From Paenibacillus turicensis (lineage in GTDB: Bacteria > Bacillota > Bacilli > Paenibacillales > Paenibacillaceae): a stretch of 64,000 nucleotides of DNA. The notes under the pieces are model-generated. The model was given only the letters and a program-made list of their open reading frames with translations. It made no database searches and was not told where the DNA came from. The stretch spans positions 1-64,000 of the forward strand of contig NZ_JAGGKG010000024.1 of assembly GCF_017873435.1 (NCBI RefSeq), written 5' to 3'. This document shows, piece by piece, positions 26,486-35,477 of the stretch (the stretch's first letter is position 1; every line of letters begins with the position of its first letter). The translations under genes were made by a program, and so were the position numbers.

Positions 26486-28255
26486 TTGGAGGTTTTAAGG
26501 CAATTACGAATCTATTATAAAGAAAAGTTTAGCTATTTAATATTATCGATGTTGTGCTTGGCAGCAGCAACCGCATTAGGATTAGTTTTGCCACAGTTAT
26601 TACGAGGACTAATTGATGATGTTATTATACCTGGTAATTATGGCGACGTGATTTGGCTAGCTTTAACGGCGATCGTTATCGTTATTTTCAAAGCAATATT
26701 GCAATTTCTACATGGTTTTTTTGGTGGACGCTTAGGTAACTTTCTTGCTTATCGTCTTCGCAATGCCTGTTATGAGAAGCTACAATTTTTATCATTTCGT
26801 TATTATGATACAGCTAAAACAGGCGATTTAATGTCACGTTTAACGGGTGACCTAGAAGCGATACGTAACTTTATTGGGTTTGGCTTCGCCCAATTATTAA
26901 ATTTATTTTTGATGGTTACCTTTGGTTCTGTTGTCATGTTGTCAATTAGCTGGAAACTAACGATTTTGGCACTCATAACGATTCCTTTTCTTGCAGTTGT
27001 GGCGTTAAGGTTTGAAGGTAAAATTCATCCAGCGTTCCAAGAAATGAGATTGGCACTGAGCTCATTAACAACAGCAGTTCAAGAAAACGTTACAGGTGTA
27101 CGTACAGTAAAATCTTTTGCGAGAGAGCCGTATGAAATTGAAAAGTTTTCAACTCGTAATGAACGGTATAAGGAAAACCAAATATTTGCCGCAACGTTAT
27201 GGAGTCGGTTTTTCCCTTTTATGGAGTTATTAGCTTCGATTAGTGTAGCTGTATTGCTAGCTGGTGGAGGAACATTAGTAATTAAGGGTCAGTTAACCTT
27301 AGGGGAATTTGTCGCATTTTTTAGCTTGATTTGGTATATCATTGGACCGATGTGGGGATTAGGTTTCCATATTAATAACTATACGCAATCAAAAGCTTCA
27401 GGGGAACGTGTCCTTGAAATTTTAAATCATGAAATCGATATTAAAGATGAACCACACGCGATTGTTCTTCAACCAGAACAGATTCAAGGAAATGTTAGTT
27501 TTGACCATGTTACATTTGCTTATGGCAATAAAATGGCGGCGGTTCAGGATATTAATTTTGAAGCACCTTCAGGTTCTGTCATCGGATTTTTAGGGGGAAC
27601 TGGTTCAGGTAAATCCACAATTATTCAATTATTGATGCGTGCTTATGAAGTAAATGATGGACAGATTTTAATCGATGGACATAACATCAATGATATTGAG
27701 ATTAAATCCTTGCGTAGTCAGATAGCTACCGTATTCCAGGAAACATTTTTGTTCTCCTCAAGTATCGTAAATAATATTGCTTATGGTATGAGTAACGTCA
27801 CGATGGAGCAGGTTGTTGCTGTAGCTAAGTTAGCTAAGGCACATGAATTTATTATGGAGCTGCCAGATGGCTATAACACTGTCGTTGGTGAAAGAGGAAT
27901 GGGCTTATCTGGTGGGCAAAAGCAGCGGATCGCCATTGCTCGTGCCTTATTAAAAAATCCTAAAATACTAATTTTGGATGATGCTACAAGTGCTGTAGAT
28001 ATGGAGACAGAACAAGAGATTCAAGCTGGCTTCCAAGAGGTGATGGCAGGTAGAACCACATTTATTATTGCGCATCGTATTTCCTCACTTAGACATGCGG
28101 ATGAAATTCTTGTGCTAGATGAAGGTCGAGTTGTTCAGCGTGGTAAGCATACAGATTTAATTAACGTAGAGGGACCTTATCAGGATGTATACCGTATTCA
28201 GTATGCAGATCATTTAGAAAAACAGAAAGAACGGCAAAGTGAGGTGAAGCCTTGA
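26486..28255 (+). CDS. ABC exporter half, degenerate ATPase site
   Basis: 589 residues: six membrane helices (about 15-300) fused to an ATPase domain. Walker A GGTGSGKST, signature LSGGQKQR, H-loop IIAHR. The Walker B end reads LILDD, so the usual catalytic Glu is Asp. TTG 26486 follows AGGAGGG. The stop overlaps the start of the next half-transporter gene by one base, so the two probably form a heterodimer like BmrCD/YheIH or TM287/288. Such pumps export drugs or lipids. Confidence 0.9.
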   Translation: MEVLRQLRIYYKEKFSYLILSMLCLAAATALGLVLPQLLRGLIDDVIIPGNYGDVIWLALTAIVIVIFKAILQFLHGFFGGRLGNFLAYRLRNACYEKLQFLSFRYYDTAKTGDLMSRLTGDLEAIRNFIGFGFAQLLNLFLMVTFGSVVMLSISWKLTILALITIPFLAVVALRFEGKIHPAFQEMRLALSSLTTAVQENVTGVRTVKSFAREPYEIEKFSTRNERYKENQIFAATLWSRFFPFMELLASISVAVLLAGGGTLVIKGQLTLGEFVAFFSLIWYIIGPMWGLGFHINNYTQSKASGERVLEILNHEIDIKDEPHAIVLQPEQIQGNVSFDHVTFAYGNKMAAVQDINFEAPSGSVIGFLGGTGSGKSTIIQLLMRAYEVNDGQILIDGHNINDIEIKSLRSQIATVFQETFLFSSSIVNNIAYGMSNVTMEQVVAVAKLAKAHEFIMELPDGYNTVVGERGMGLSGGQKQRIAIARALLKNPKILILDDATSAVDMETEQEIQAGFQEVMAGRTTFIIAHRISSLRHADEILVLDEGRVVQRGKHTDLINVEGPYQDVYRIQYADHLEKQKERQSEVKP

Positions 28256-30102
28256 TGAGTACAGAGGCAACAGCACCCAAAAAGAAAGTAAACAAAGTAA
28301 ACAACTCCATTGAAGGTCGATTTGTTTATCAGGATGATGAAATCATCGACAAAGCATTTAACTGGAAGCAGTTTAGACGGTTGTTTTCTTATATGAAGCC
28401 GTATGCAAAGCAACTATTACCACTAATTGCGCTTCTGACTATTTTAGGTACAATTACAAAGCTAACTGTTCCTTATTTAACGAGTCAGGCGATTGACAAA
28501 GCGATCGCACCCGTCAATGGCACACCAAGCTTATCCTTATTGTATATTTTAGCGAGCTCCATCGTTGTTTTATATTTAATCCAGTGGGCGGCAGGGATAT
28601 ATCGTATAAAGTACACCAACATTATTGGGCAACGTGTCATCTACGATATTCGTTCTGATCTATTTAAGCATATTCAGAAGTTATCCTTCAATTTTTTTGA
28701 CAAACGTCCCGCTGGTTCCGTTTTAGTTCGTGTAACGAATGATGTAAACTCTTTGCAGGATTTATTTACAAATGGTGTAGTCAATTTGATGATTGACTGT
28801 GTTCAGCTTCTAGGGATCGTTATTATATTATTAATTATCAATTGGAAGCTTGGTTTAGCCGTGATGATTACAGTACCAATCATGTTCCTTATTTCCACTA
28901 AGCTCAGAAAAAAAATAAGATATGCTTGGCAAGATGTACGTATGAAAAACTCTAGAATCAATTCTCATCTAAATGAATCGATCCAAGGAATCAGAGTCAC
29001 GCAAGCGTATACACAAGAGCATGAGAACATGCGTTATTTTGATAATATGAATATGGACAGCAAAAAGTCATGGGATAAGGCTTCTGCCATGAACCAAATG
29101 TTTGGTCCACTGATTGAAATTACAGGTGGTGCGGGTACATTTATTTTGTTTGTGTTAGGTACGCACCTTATTCAGAGTGGGGAATTAACGATTGGTTTGC
29201 TTGTTGCTTTCTCCAATTACGTAGGTAATTTTTGGGACCCAATTAATCGGTTAGGACAAATGTATAACCAGCTACTCGTAGCGATGGCTTCCTCAGAACG
29301 TATTTTTGAATTTATCGATGAAGAGCCAAATATCGCGGATAAGCCAGGTGCACGTCCATTGCCAGACATTAACGGAAATATCAAATTCGATCATATCGTT
29401 TTTGAATATGAACAAGGTCGTCAAGCGCTTAAAGGAATTAGCTTAGATGTTAAATCAGGGCAATCTGTAGCACTTGTTGGACATACGGGTTCAGGTAAAA
29501 GTACAATCATCAATTTGCTAAGTCGTTTTTATGATGTGACAGAAGGTGCCATTACGATTGATGGTTATGATATTCGGGATGTAACGGTACAAAGCTTGCG
29601 CAGTCAAATTAGCGTGGTGCTTCAGGATACCTTTATTTTCTCAGGCACAATCAGAGACAATATTCGTTTTGGACGTCTCGATGCAACTGATGAAGAGGTA
29701 GAGGAAGTTGCGAAGTCTGTAGATGCACATGATTTTATTATGAAGCTACCAAAAGGTTATGATACAGAAGTTGAGGAACGGGGTAGCGCGTTATCAATGG
29801 GACAACGACAATTACTGTCGTTTGCACGAGCCTTGCTAGCGAATCCACGAATTTTAATATTGGATGAGGCTACAGCAAGCATTGACACAGAAACAGAACT
29901 GAAAATTCAAGAGGCGTTAAAGGTATTACTTAAAGGCAGAACTTCCTTTATCGTGGCACACCGATTATCTACGATTCGTAATGCAGATTTAATCGTTGTG
30001 TTGGATCATGGAGAGATTAAAGAAACAGGAAGTCACGCCCAATTAATGGAACAACAGGGTATTTATAATGGTTTAGTAGAAGCACAATTTAGATATTTGT
30101 AA
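28255..30102 (+). CDS. ABC exporter half with canonical Walker B
   Basis: 615 residues: a roughly 35-residue charged N-terminal extension, six membrane helices, and an ATPase domain with Walker A GHTGSGKST, Walker B LILDEATASID with the catalytic Glu, H-loop IVAHR, and a variant signature LSMGQRQ. Paired with the preceding subunit this gives one full site (this Walker B with LSGGQ) and one degenerate site (LILDD with LSMGQ). ATG 28255 overlaps the preceding stop (TGATG); a TTG at 28252 is also possible. Confidence 0.9.
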   Translation: MSTEATAPKKKVNKVNNSIEGRFVYQDDEIIDKAFNWKQFRRLFSYMKPYAKQLLPLIALLTILGTITKLTVPYLTSQAIDKAIAPVNGTPSLSLLYILASSIVVLYLIQWAAGIYRIKYTNIIGQRVIYDIRSDLFKHIQKLSFNFFDKRPAGSVLVRVTNDVNSLQDLFTNGVVNLMIDCVQLLGIVIILLIINWKLGLAVMITVPIMFLISTKLRKKIRYAWQDVRMKNSRINSHLNESIQGIRVTQAYTQEHENMRYFDNMNMDSKKSWDKASAMNQMFGPLIEITGGAGTFILFVLGTHLIQSGELTIGLLVAFSNYVGNFWDPINRLGQMYNQLLVAMASSERIFEFIDEEPNIADKPGARPLPDINGNIKFDHIVFEYEQGRQALKGISLDVKSGQSVALVGHTGSGKSTIINLLSRFYDVTEGAITIDGYDIRDVTVQSLRSQISVVLQDTFIFSGTIRDNIRFGRLDATDEEVEEVAKSVDAHDFIMKLPKGYDTEVEERGSALSMGQRQLLSFARALLANPRILILDEATASIDTETELKIQEALKVLLKGRTSFIVAHRLSTIRNADLIVVLDHGEIKETGSHAQLMEQQGIYNGLVEAQFRYL

Positions 30103-30257
30103 CAATTTGTCGAAAAGATTGTAAATTTAATAGAAGCCCCTTGCAAAATTGGTGAAAAACCATGAAAATAGAGATAGAATGTTTGAGAAGTATTAACTTC
30201 ATGTTAAATCAGCATCAAGATTTGTCATAAATCTCATTTCGGGAGGTTTCATTTTTT

Positions 30258-31442
30258 ATGTGGGGGGCTCCTTTATCTGAAAATGCCAAGTCTATCATGC
30301 TGCTTGGTAGTGGAGAATTGGGCAAGGAAGTTATAATCGAAGCTCAGCGCCTTGGTGTGCGTACAATTGCAGTAGATCGTTATGAACATGCACCTGCCAT
30401 GGGTGTAGCTCATGAGTGTTATGTGATCGACATGCTCGATGGTGCAGCCTTAAGAGCGCTTATTGAGCGTATAAGGCCTGATGTTATTGTCCCTGAGGTT
30501 GAGGCAATTGCCACAGATATGCTGCTAGAGCTAGAGCAGGAAGGCTTTTTTGTTGTTCCAACAGCTACAGCAACTAGATTAACGATGGACCGAGAAGGAA
30601 TTCGTAGACTTGCTTCTGAAAAGCTTGGCTTACCTACAGCAAGATATGGTTTCGCTAATAGCCTTGAAGAATTGAAGCAGATAGCACTTTCTATCGGTTT
30701 TCCTTGCGTGATTAAACCTTTGATGAGTTCATCGGGTAAAGGTCAAAGTGTGTGCCGTAGTGAACATGAGCTTGAGGCTTGTTGGAATATGGCGCTTGAA
30801 GGTGCACGAGCAAAAAAAATGCGTGTTATTGTCGAAGCATTTGTACCGTTTACAAGTGAAATTACGTTGCTCACGGTTCGTAGTATTAGTGGTACTACTT
30901 TTTGTGCCCCGATTGGTCATATTCAACAAGATGGTGACTACGTTGAGTCATGGCAACCTCATCCATTAAGCCAAGCACAGCTTGCGGAAGCGCAGCAAAT
31001 GGCGACTGCAATTACAGATGAGTTAGGTGGATATGGGTTATTTGGGGTTGAGTTATTTGTAACAGACAATGGCATTGTATTTAGTGAAGTTTCTCCTCGT
31101 CCACACGATACAGGGATGGTAACGATGGTTACGCAGGATTTGTCAGAATTCGCTTTACATGTCCGTGCTATCCTTGGTTTTCCAATTCCTTCTGTTACGC
31201 TCCTAACAGCAGGTGCTTCAGCAACATTGAAGGCGGGTCAAGAAGGAGTACATTTTCAGATTGGTGGTTTGGATGAAGCATTAGCGATTCCAAGAACACA
31301 GGTACGCGTATTTGGTAAACCACTTTGTAAACCTGGTCGTCGTATGGCAGTAGCCTTAAGTGCAGCAGAAACAATTGATGAAGCCCGCAATCGTGCAAAA
31401 GCAGCGGCAAATTTATTAAAGGTGGTATGGTCCAATGAGTAG
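30258..31442 (+). CDS. purT: Formate-dependent phosphoribosylglycinamide formyltransferase
   Basis: Uses formate and ATP to formylate GAR in purine synthesis. 394 residues, full length: N-terminal PreATP fold (MLLGSGELGKEVIIEAQRLG, AVDRYEHAPAM), ATP-grasp core (IKPLMSSSGKGQSVC, EAFVPFTSEITLLTVR), and FGVELFV...FSEVSPRPHDTGMVT with metal-binding and substrate residues. Ribosome site GGGAGG. Overlaps the GNAT gene by 8 bp. Confidence 0.94.
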   Translation: MWGAPLSENAKSIMLLGSGELGKEVIIEAQRLGVRTIAVDRYEHAPAMGVAHECYVIDMLDGAALRALIERIRPDVIVPEVEAIATDMLLELEQEGFFVVPTATATRLTMDREGIRRLASEKLGLPTARYGFANSLEELKQIALSIGFPCVIKPLMSSSGKGQSVCRSEHELEACWNMALEGARAKKMRVIVEAFVPFTSEITLLTVRSISGTTFCAPIGHIQQDGDYVESWQPHPLSQAQLAEAQQMATAITDELGGYGLFGVELFVTDNGIVFSEVSPRPHDTGMVTMVTQDLSEFALHVRAILGFPIPSVTLLTAGASATLKAGQEGVHFQIGGLDEALAIPRTQVRVFGKPLCKPGRRMAVALSAAETIDEARNRAKAAANLLKVVWSNE

Positions 31443-31884
31443 TCAAGCCTTTGCTCCAGCATTGGTAATCCGAAAATGTTGCTCTAATGATGTACAAGAA
31501 ATGTTACCATTAATGCGCCAGCTATGTTATCCTACAACACCTAGTGTACTTAAAGAACATTTGTCCATGCTTGATAAGCATCCGCAAGAGTGCAGCTTGA
31601 TTGCAGAAATAGATGGACATGTCGTTGGTACAACTTTCTTGAAATTATATCAAACTCATGACATGGCTAAGCCGGTAACCCGCATAACAGCCATGATTGT
31701 TGATGAAGAGCATCGTCTTTCAGGAATTGGTAAAAGACTACTGCAGGAAGCAGAAAAATGGAGTAAAGAACAAGGAAGCTCAAGGCTATACCTTTCTTAT
31801 GGTGAGCATAACAGCGAAGCACGTGCTTTTTATGAACGTTTAGGATACACCTGTACTGGTTATCGCTTAAGTAAAAATATTTAA
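31435..31884 (+). CDS. GNAT-family N-acetyltransferase
   Basis: 149 residues; acetyl-CoA-binding motif A is clear (TAMIVDEEHRLSGIGKRLLQEAEKW), with motif B ARAFYERLGYTCTGYRLSK. Substrate unknown. Its start overlaps purT by 8 bp, so it is translated with it, but a functional link to purines is not evident. Confidence 0.85.
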   Translation: MSSQAFAPALVIRKCCSNDVQEMLPLMRQLCYPTTPSVLKEHLSMLDKHPQECSLIAEIDGHVVGTTFLKLYQTHDMAKPVTRITAMIVDEEHRLSGIGKRLLQEAEKWSKEQGSSRLYLSYGEHNSEARAFYERLGYTCTGYRLSKNI

Positions 31885-31890
31885 TAAAAA

Positions 31891-31936
31891 AGAGTCATAC
31901 CTAAAAATCATTGCATTTTAGGTATGACTCTCTTTT
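31891..31936. terminator. Bidirectional terminator between convergent genes
   Basis: Perfect 16-bp stem (31891-31906 / 31917-31932, AGAGTCATACCTAAAA) with a 10-base loop and A/T tails on both sides. Confidence 0.93.
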
Positions 31937-31937
31937 G

Positions 31938-32492
31938 TTAAGAGGGAACTTTTTGTTCTCTTAATGTATCATGGTATAGCCCTAAGCATCCATCATATAT
32001 AAGCTCCAGCCCTTCATTATACTCAAAATCAGAAGGGGTAGTAAGCTTTACAGGTTTTTCAATCAACTCTATACCTCCTTGTCTTAGCACAGTATGTACA
32101 AACTGAGAACAAAAATAGGAGTCCTCTCCACCTAATTCTCGATTTAATATCACGCCTATAATACCAATATAATTATAGCTGTAACGCTCCTGGTTTAAGG
32201 AAAATTGTTCCACAAAGCATTGCATTGTGTTGTAGGTTTCTTCATTTACGGTATATTTGTATAGTGCACAACGTGCCTGTTTAAACAACTGAGAGTGTAT
32301 CGTTTCCTGTACAAACCCACCAAAAATAGGAATTAGCTCGTGCTTACGTCCAAAGCTATACATTGTGTTTAATTGCTCATCAAAAGCGATCGATACGTGA
32401 TTAAAAGGTGCTTTTGTATACCAACCGATCATTTTAGCTATAAATGAGCATGGATTACTGAGTACGATATAAATATTTTTTGTTCCAGCCAT
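31938..32492 (-). CDS. YiiX/YycO-like permuted papain-fold protein
   Basis: About 184 residues. The order of putative catalytic residues, His in NHVSIAFD near the N-terminus and Cys in YFCSQFVH near the middle, is that of circularly permuted NlpC/P60-like hydrolases (YiiX/YebB group). No clear signal peptide. Start set at the third Met (MAGTKNIYIVLSN), which has GGAAGTGG upstream; open frame extends to 32522. Substrate unknown; related proteins are proposed to act on peptides or lipids. Confidence 0.65.
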   Translation of the reverse strand: MAGTKNIYIVLSNPCSFIAKMIGWYTKAPFNHVSIAFDEQLNTMYSFGRKHELIPIFGGFVQETIHSQLFKQARCALYKYTVNEETYNTMQCFVEQFSLNQERYSYNYIGIIGVILNRELGGEDSYFCSQFVHTVLRQGGIELIEKPVKLTTPSDFEYNEGLELIYDGCLGLYHDTLREQKVPS

Positions 32493-32727
32493 AACTTGCA
32501 CCACTTCCATCCCAGTTTTCAAGTCATTTGAGGTCGTTAAACCTTAATGTATATCCTTATGTTACTTCAATTTAGGTCGCTACAAAACAGCCTTAGGTTG
32601 GGAAAAAAACTAGACTAAAGTTATAGTTTACCTTCCAATTTTTGCACATGCATATCTTACTTTATTCTGATAAAATAGGAAAGAACTCATTTTAAACAAA
32701 TTTTGGGAGCTTAGGAGGCAATACAAC

Positions 32728-33264
32728 ATGGAAAAAAGGAATCAGAGTCCAACCACTAAGCGGATTTTTATCTCTATTTTAGTGTCTTCACTGTTAACAT
32801 TATCTGTAATGTCTAGTGGGGAAACCGCACATGCTGCTTCTACCTCAAAGGCGATCAAACAACAAGAATTAGCAGTTGCATTTGCTAAAATCCAGAAGGA
32901 ACGAGCTGCAGAGGTTGTTGATTTAGTTAACAAGGAGCGTGTGCAGGCAGGACTAAAGCCGTTAGTTGTACACACAAATTTAACGAATATGGCTAAAAAT
33001 AAAGCAATTGATATGTATAAAAATAATTATTTTAGTCATACCTCGCCTAAATACGGATCTCCTTTTGATATGATGGACTTGTACAATATTACGTATCGTT
33101 ATGCCGGAGAAAACATTGCCAAAGGGCAGCAATCTGCAAAGGAAGTTGTTAAAGCATGGATGGATAGCCCAGGCCATAAAGCAAATATTTTAAATAAGAA
33201 CTTTGGACTGATTGGTGTAGGTTATTACAACGGCTATTGGGTACAGGAGTTTGTAGGTAAATAG
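32728..33264 (+). CDS. Secreted CAP-domain protein, YkwD-like
   Basis: 178 residues: signal peptide ending AHA-AS (about 37), then a CAP/SCP domain: LVNKERVQAGLKPL, the metal-site His in YFSHTSPKYGSPFDMM, YAGENIA, and WMDSPGHKANILN. Bacterial CAP proteins of this kind are common in spore formers, with unclear biochemical role. Good ribosome site (TAGGAGG). The gene is followed by a MITE-like element that separates it from a likely terminator. Confidence 0.9.
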   Translation: MEKRNQSPTTKRIFISILVSSLLTLSVMSSGETAHAASTSKAIKQQELAVAFAKIQKERAAEVVDLVNKERVQAGLKPLVVHTNLTNMAKNKAIDMYKNNYFSHTSPKYGSPFDMMDLYNITYRYAGENIAKGQQSAKEVVKAWMDSPGHKANILNKNFGLIGVGYYNGYWVQEFVGK

Positions 33265-33276
33265 AGGTCTGATTTT

Positions 33277-33479
33277 GGTTCTATATAAAAATTAGTGGTT
33301 GACAACGACTGGAGGTTGGCTACGATCCAGAGCGTTCTTGCGATTGTTGTTAAAATCATATTCCTTTTTATTGAAGTGAATTAATTGGTGGAATTTGATT
33401 TTAAGAGACAATCTTCAGAATCGCTCTGTCTCTTCGCTAGTTTGGGTTAGCGGTCAACCACTAATTTAAATAAAGAGCC
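33277..33479 (+). mobile_element. Class A MITE-like element (203 bp)
   Basis: Near-perfect terminal repeats: left GGTTCTATATAAAAATTAG and TGGTTGAC; right ends GTCAACCACTAATTTAAAT then AAAGAGCC. Interior shares two blocks with the 51.3-kb copy (GACTGGAGG...GCTACGAT..AGAG and TTGTTGTTAAAATCATA) and the AGACAATC..CTCTGTCTC hairpin with copies at 0.1 and 51.4 kb. No coding capacity. Flanks do not show a target duplication. Confidence 0.85.
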
Positions 33480-33497
33480 AAAATTGATAAGAAAATG

Positions 33498-33545
33498 AAT
33501 AAGCAAACACAAGTTTCCTATTGGAATGCTGTGTTTGCTTATTTG
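33498..33545. terminator. Rho-independent terminator
   Basis: Perfect 14-bp stem AATAAGCAAACACA / TGTGTTTGCTTATT (33498-33511 / 33530-33543), placed just past the class A element. It probably belonged to the CAP gene. Confidence 0.85.
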
Positions 33546-33638
33546 CATATTGTTTTCAGAACATTTATGTTTAATAATATAGACTCAATCTAAAAAAACA
33601 ATATTTACTTTTTTTATATCAGCCAAGGAGGGACTCAG

Positions 33639-34475
33639 GTGAGATCAACATCTCGAATATGGATCATTACAGGCTTATTGTCTGGTTTAGCTACAATATT
33701 ATTATTAGTTGGTTTTGTGTATGGCGTGAAAGATATATTATATCCTGCCGCCACGAGTGCTTCAGAGGATAAAGCAGCAGCTTCTCCGCCCAGTGTGGCA
33801 GATCAGCAGCCACCACTTCAAAACCATTTAGATGTAACTGCGATTGGCGATTCCTTAGCTAAAGGAACTGGGGATGATAAGGGACTTGGGTTTGCAGGCC
33901 GAACGGTGCAGACGTTAACGGAGCAAAAAATAGAGTCTCAGTTAAGAAATAATCTAGGCATCAATGGTTTAAAGACAGCGGGTCTTTTGGATATGTTAGA
34001 GGAAAAAGGAGTAAAGCATGCCTTACAGCAATCCAATGTTATATTACTATCTATTGGTGGTAATGATTTATTTCAAGGTGCACAGGCTTTACAAAATGGT
34101 GGACAGCTACCAACATGGAATGATCTAGAAAAAGCGATTAGAGATGCTGGTGAAAATTTTAAAAAGATTATAAAAAAACTAAATGAAATTAATCCAGATG
34201 CACAGCTTGTTTATGTTAGCCTTTATAATCCATTTACAGATTTAAAAGATATGAAAGGGATTGGTAATCGCGCGGTTTCAAGCTGGAATTTGTTAACCTC
34301 AGAGGTGTTATCTTCATATGAGCATACATTAGTTGTGCCAACCTTTGATTTGTACGTAAATAATGGTGGACGTTACTTATCCAGTGACCATTTTCATCCT
34401 AATCAGGATGGATACCAGATCATTGCGCAGCGAATTGTCCAAAGTATTTATATTGAAGGCTTAGTCAAAAAATAG
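33639..34475 (+). CDS. SGNH/GDSL-family hydrolase, membrane-anchored
   Basis: 278 residues: N-terminal membrane anchor (about 7-28), Ala/Ser/Pro-rich linker, then the esterase fold. Block I AIGDSLAKG has the nucleophile Ser, block III LSIGGNDLF the Gly/Asn oxyanion residues, and block V SSDHFHPNQDGY the Asp and His. Likely an extracellular lipase or esterase/deacetylase, as in Bacillus YpmR-type proteins. GTG start with AAGGAGGG. Followed 12 bp later by an ABC-2 transporter. Confidence 0.88.
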   Translation: MRSTSRIWIITGLLSGLATILLLVGFVYGVKDILYPAATSASEDKAAASPPSVADQQPPLQNHLDVTAIGDSLAKGTGDDKGLGFAGRTVQTLTEQKIESQLRNNLGINGLKTAGLLDMLEEKGVKHALQQSNVILLSIGGNDLFQGAQALQNGGQLPTWNDLEKAIRDAGENFKKIIKKLNEINPDAQLVYVSLYNPFTDLKDMKGIGNRAVSSWNLLTSEVLSSYEHTLVVPTFDLYVNNGGRYLSSDHFHPNQDGYQIIAQRIVQSIYIEGLVKK

Positions 34476-34487
34476 GGGGAGGATAAC

Positions 34488-35477
34488 ATGCAAAAAGCTA
34501 TGATTAATACGACGGATACAAGTGAACTTGAGCCAGTGTTATCCGTCTCACATTTAAAGAAAAGAATAGGAAAAAAGTGGATCGTAAAGGACGTTAGCTT
34601 TGATATTCGACCAGGTGAAATCTTCGGCTTTTTAGGTCCAAACGGTGCAGGCAAAACGACGACAATTCGCATGCTGGTCGATTTAATCCGTCCCACTGAA
34701 GGTAGCATTAAAATCGCTGGATATGATGTGCAAAAAAATCCGGAGAAAGCATTATCTTTTGTAGGCTCCATTGTAGAAAATCCAGAAGTATATACATACT
34801 TGACAGGATGGGAGAACCTAGAGCAGTTTGGGAGAATGATGCCAGGGATTGATCAAGCACGTATTGCTGAGGTTGCACAAATTGTTAGACTTGATGCACG
34901 TATTCATGATAAGGTTAAAACCTACTCATTAGGGATGCGGCAACGTTTAGGGATCGCACAAGCATTGTTAGGCAGACCTAAGCTTTTAATATTGGACGAG
35001 CCTACCAATGGCCTTGACCCTAAAGGCATCAAGGAAATGAGAAGCTTTATACGTGAGCTAGCGGGGACAGGCATGGCTGTATTTGTCTCAAGTCACTTAT
35101 TAAGCGAAATTCAATTGTTATGTGATCGTGTTGCAATTATTAGCCAAGGTAGAGTTTTAACGGTAGGGACTGTAGAGGAATTGATCAAAGGGGGAGAAAA
35201 TTACGTTATATGGGAGCTTGAGCCTCGTGAGCAAGGCTACCGCGTATTACAAGCTGACAATATCACAATGCTAGATGAGACCGATCATGTGCTAGATGAT
35301 TCTGTATTAGTAGGAACGTCTCAGGATGCGATTGTAACGAAGATGGACACGAGTCTAGTGGATGGTATGGTGGCGAAGCTTGTACAGTCTGGAATTGCAG
35401 TAAAGGCAGTGCAACGGATCAACCCAACATTAGAACAGCTATTTTTGCAGCTAACGGAAGGTGAGCATATTGAATAG
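34488..35477 (+). CDS. ABC transporter ATPase (ABC-2 type exporter)
   Basis: 329 residues: nucleotide-binding domain with Walker A GPNGAGKTTT, signature YSLGMRQRLGIAQALL, Walker B LLILDEPTNGLDP, H-loop FVSSHLL, plus a C-terminal DUF4162-like extension (about 230-329). Pairs with the membrane protein encoded downstream (8-bp overlap) in the class of BcrAB or NatAB pumps; cargo unknown. Confidence 0.9.
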   Translation: MQKAMINTTDTSELEPVLSVSHLKKRIGKKWIVKDVSFDIRPGEIFGFLGPNGAGKTTTIRMLVDLIRPTEGSIKIAGYDVQKNPEKALSFVGSIVENPEVYTYLTGWENLEQFGRMMPGIDQARIAEVAQIVRLDARIHDKVKTYSLGMRQRLGIAQALLGRPKLLILDEPTNGLDPKGIKEMRSFIRELAGTGMAVFVSSHLLSEIQLLCDRVAIISQGRVLTVGTVEELIKGGENYVIWELEPREQGYRVLQADNITMLDETDHVLDDSVLVGTSQDAIVTKMDTSLVDGMVAKLVQSGIAVKAVQRINPTLEQLFLQLTEGEHIE

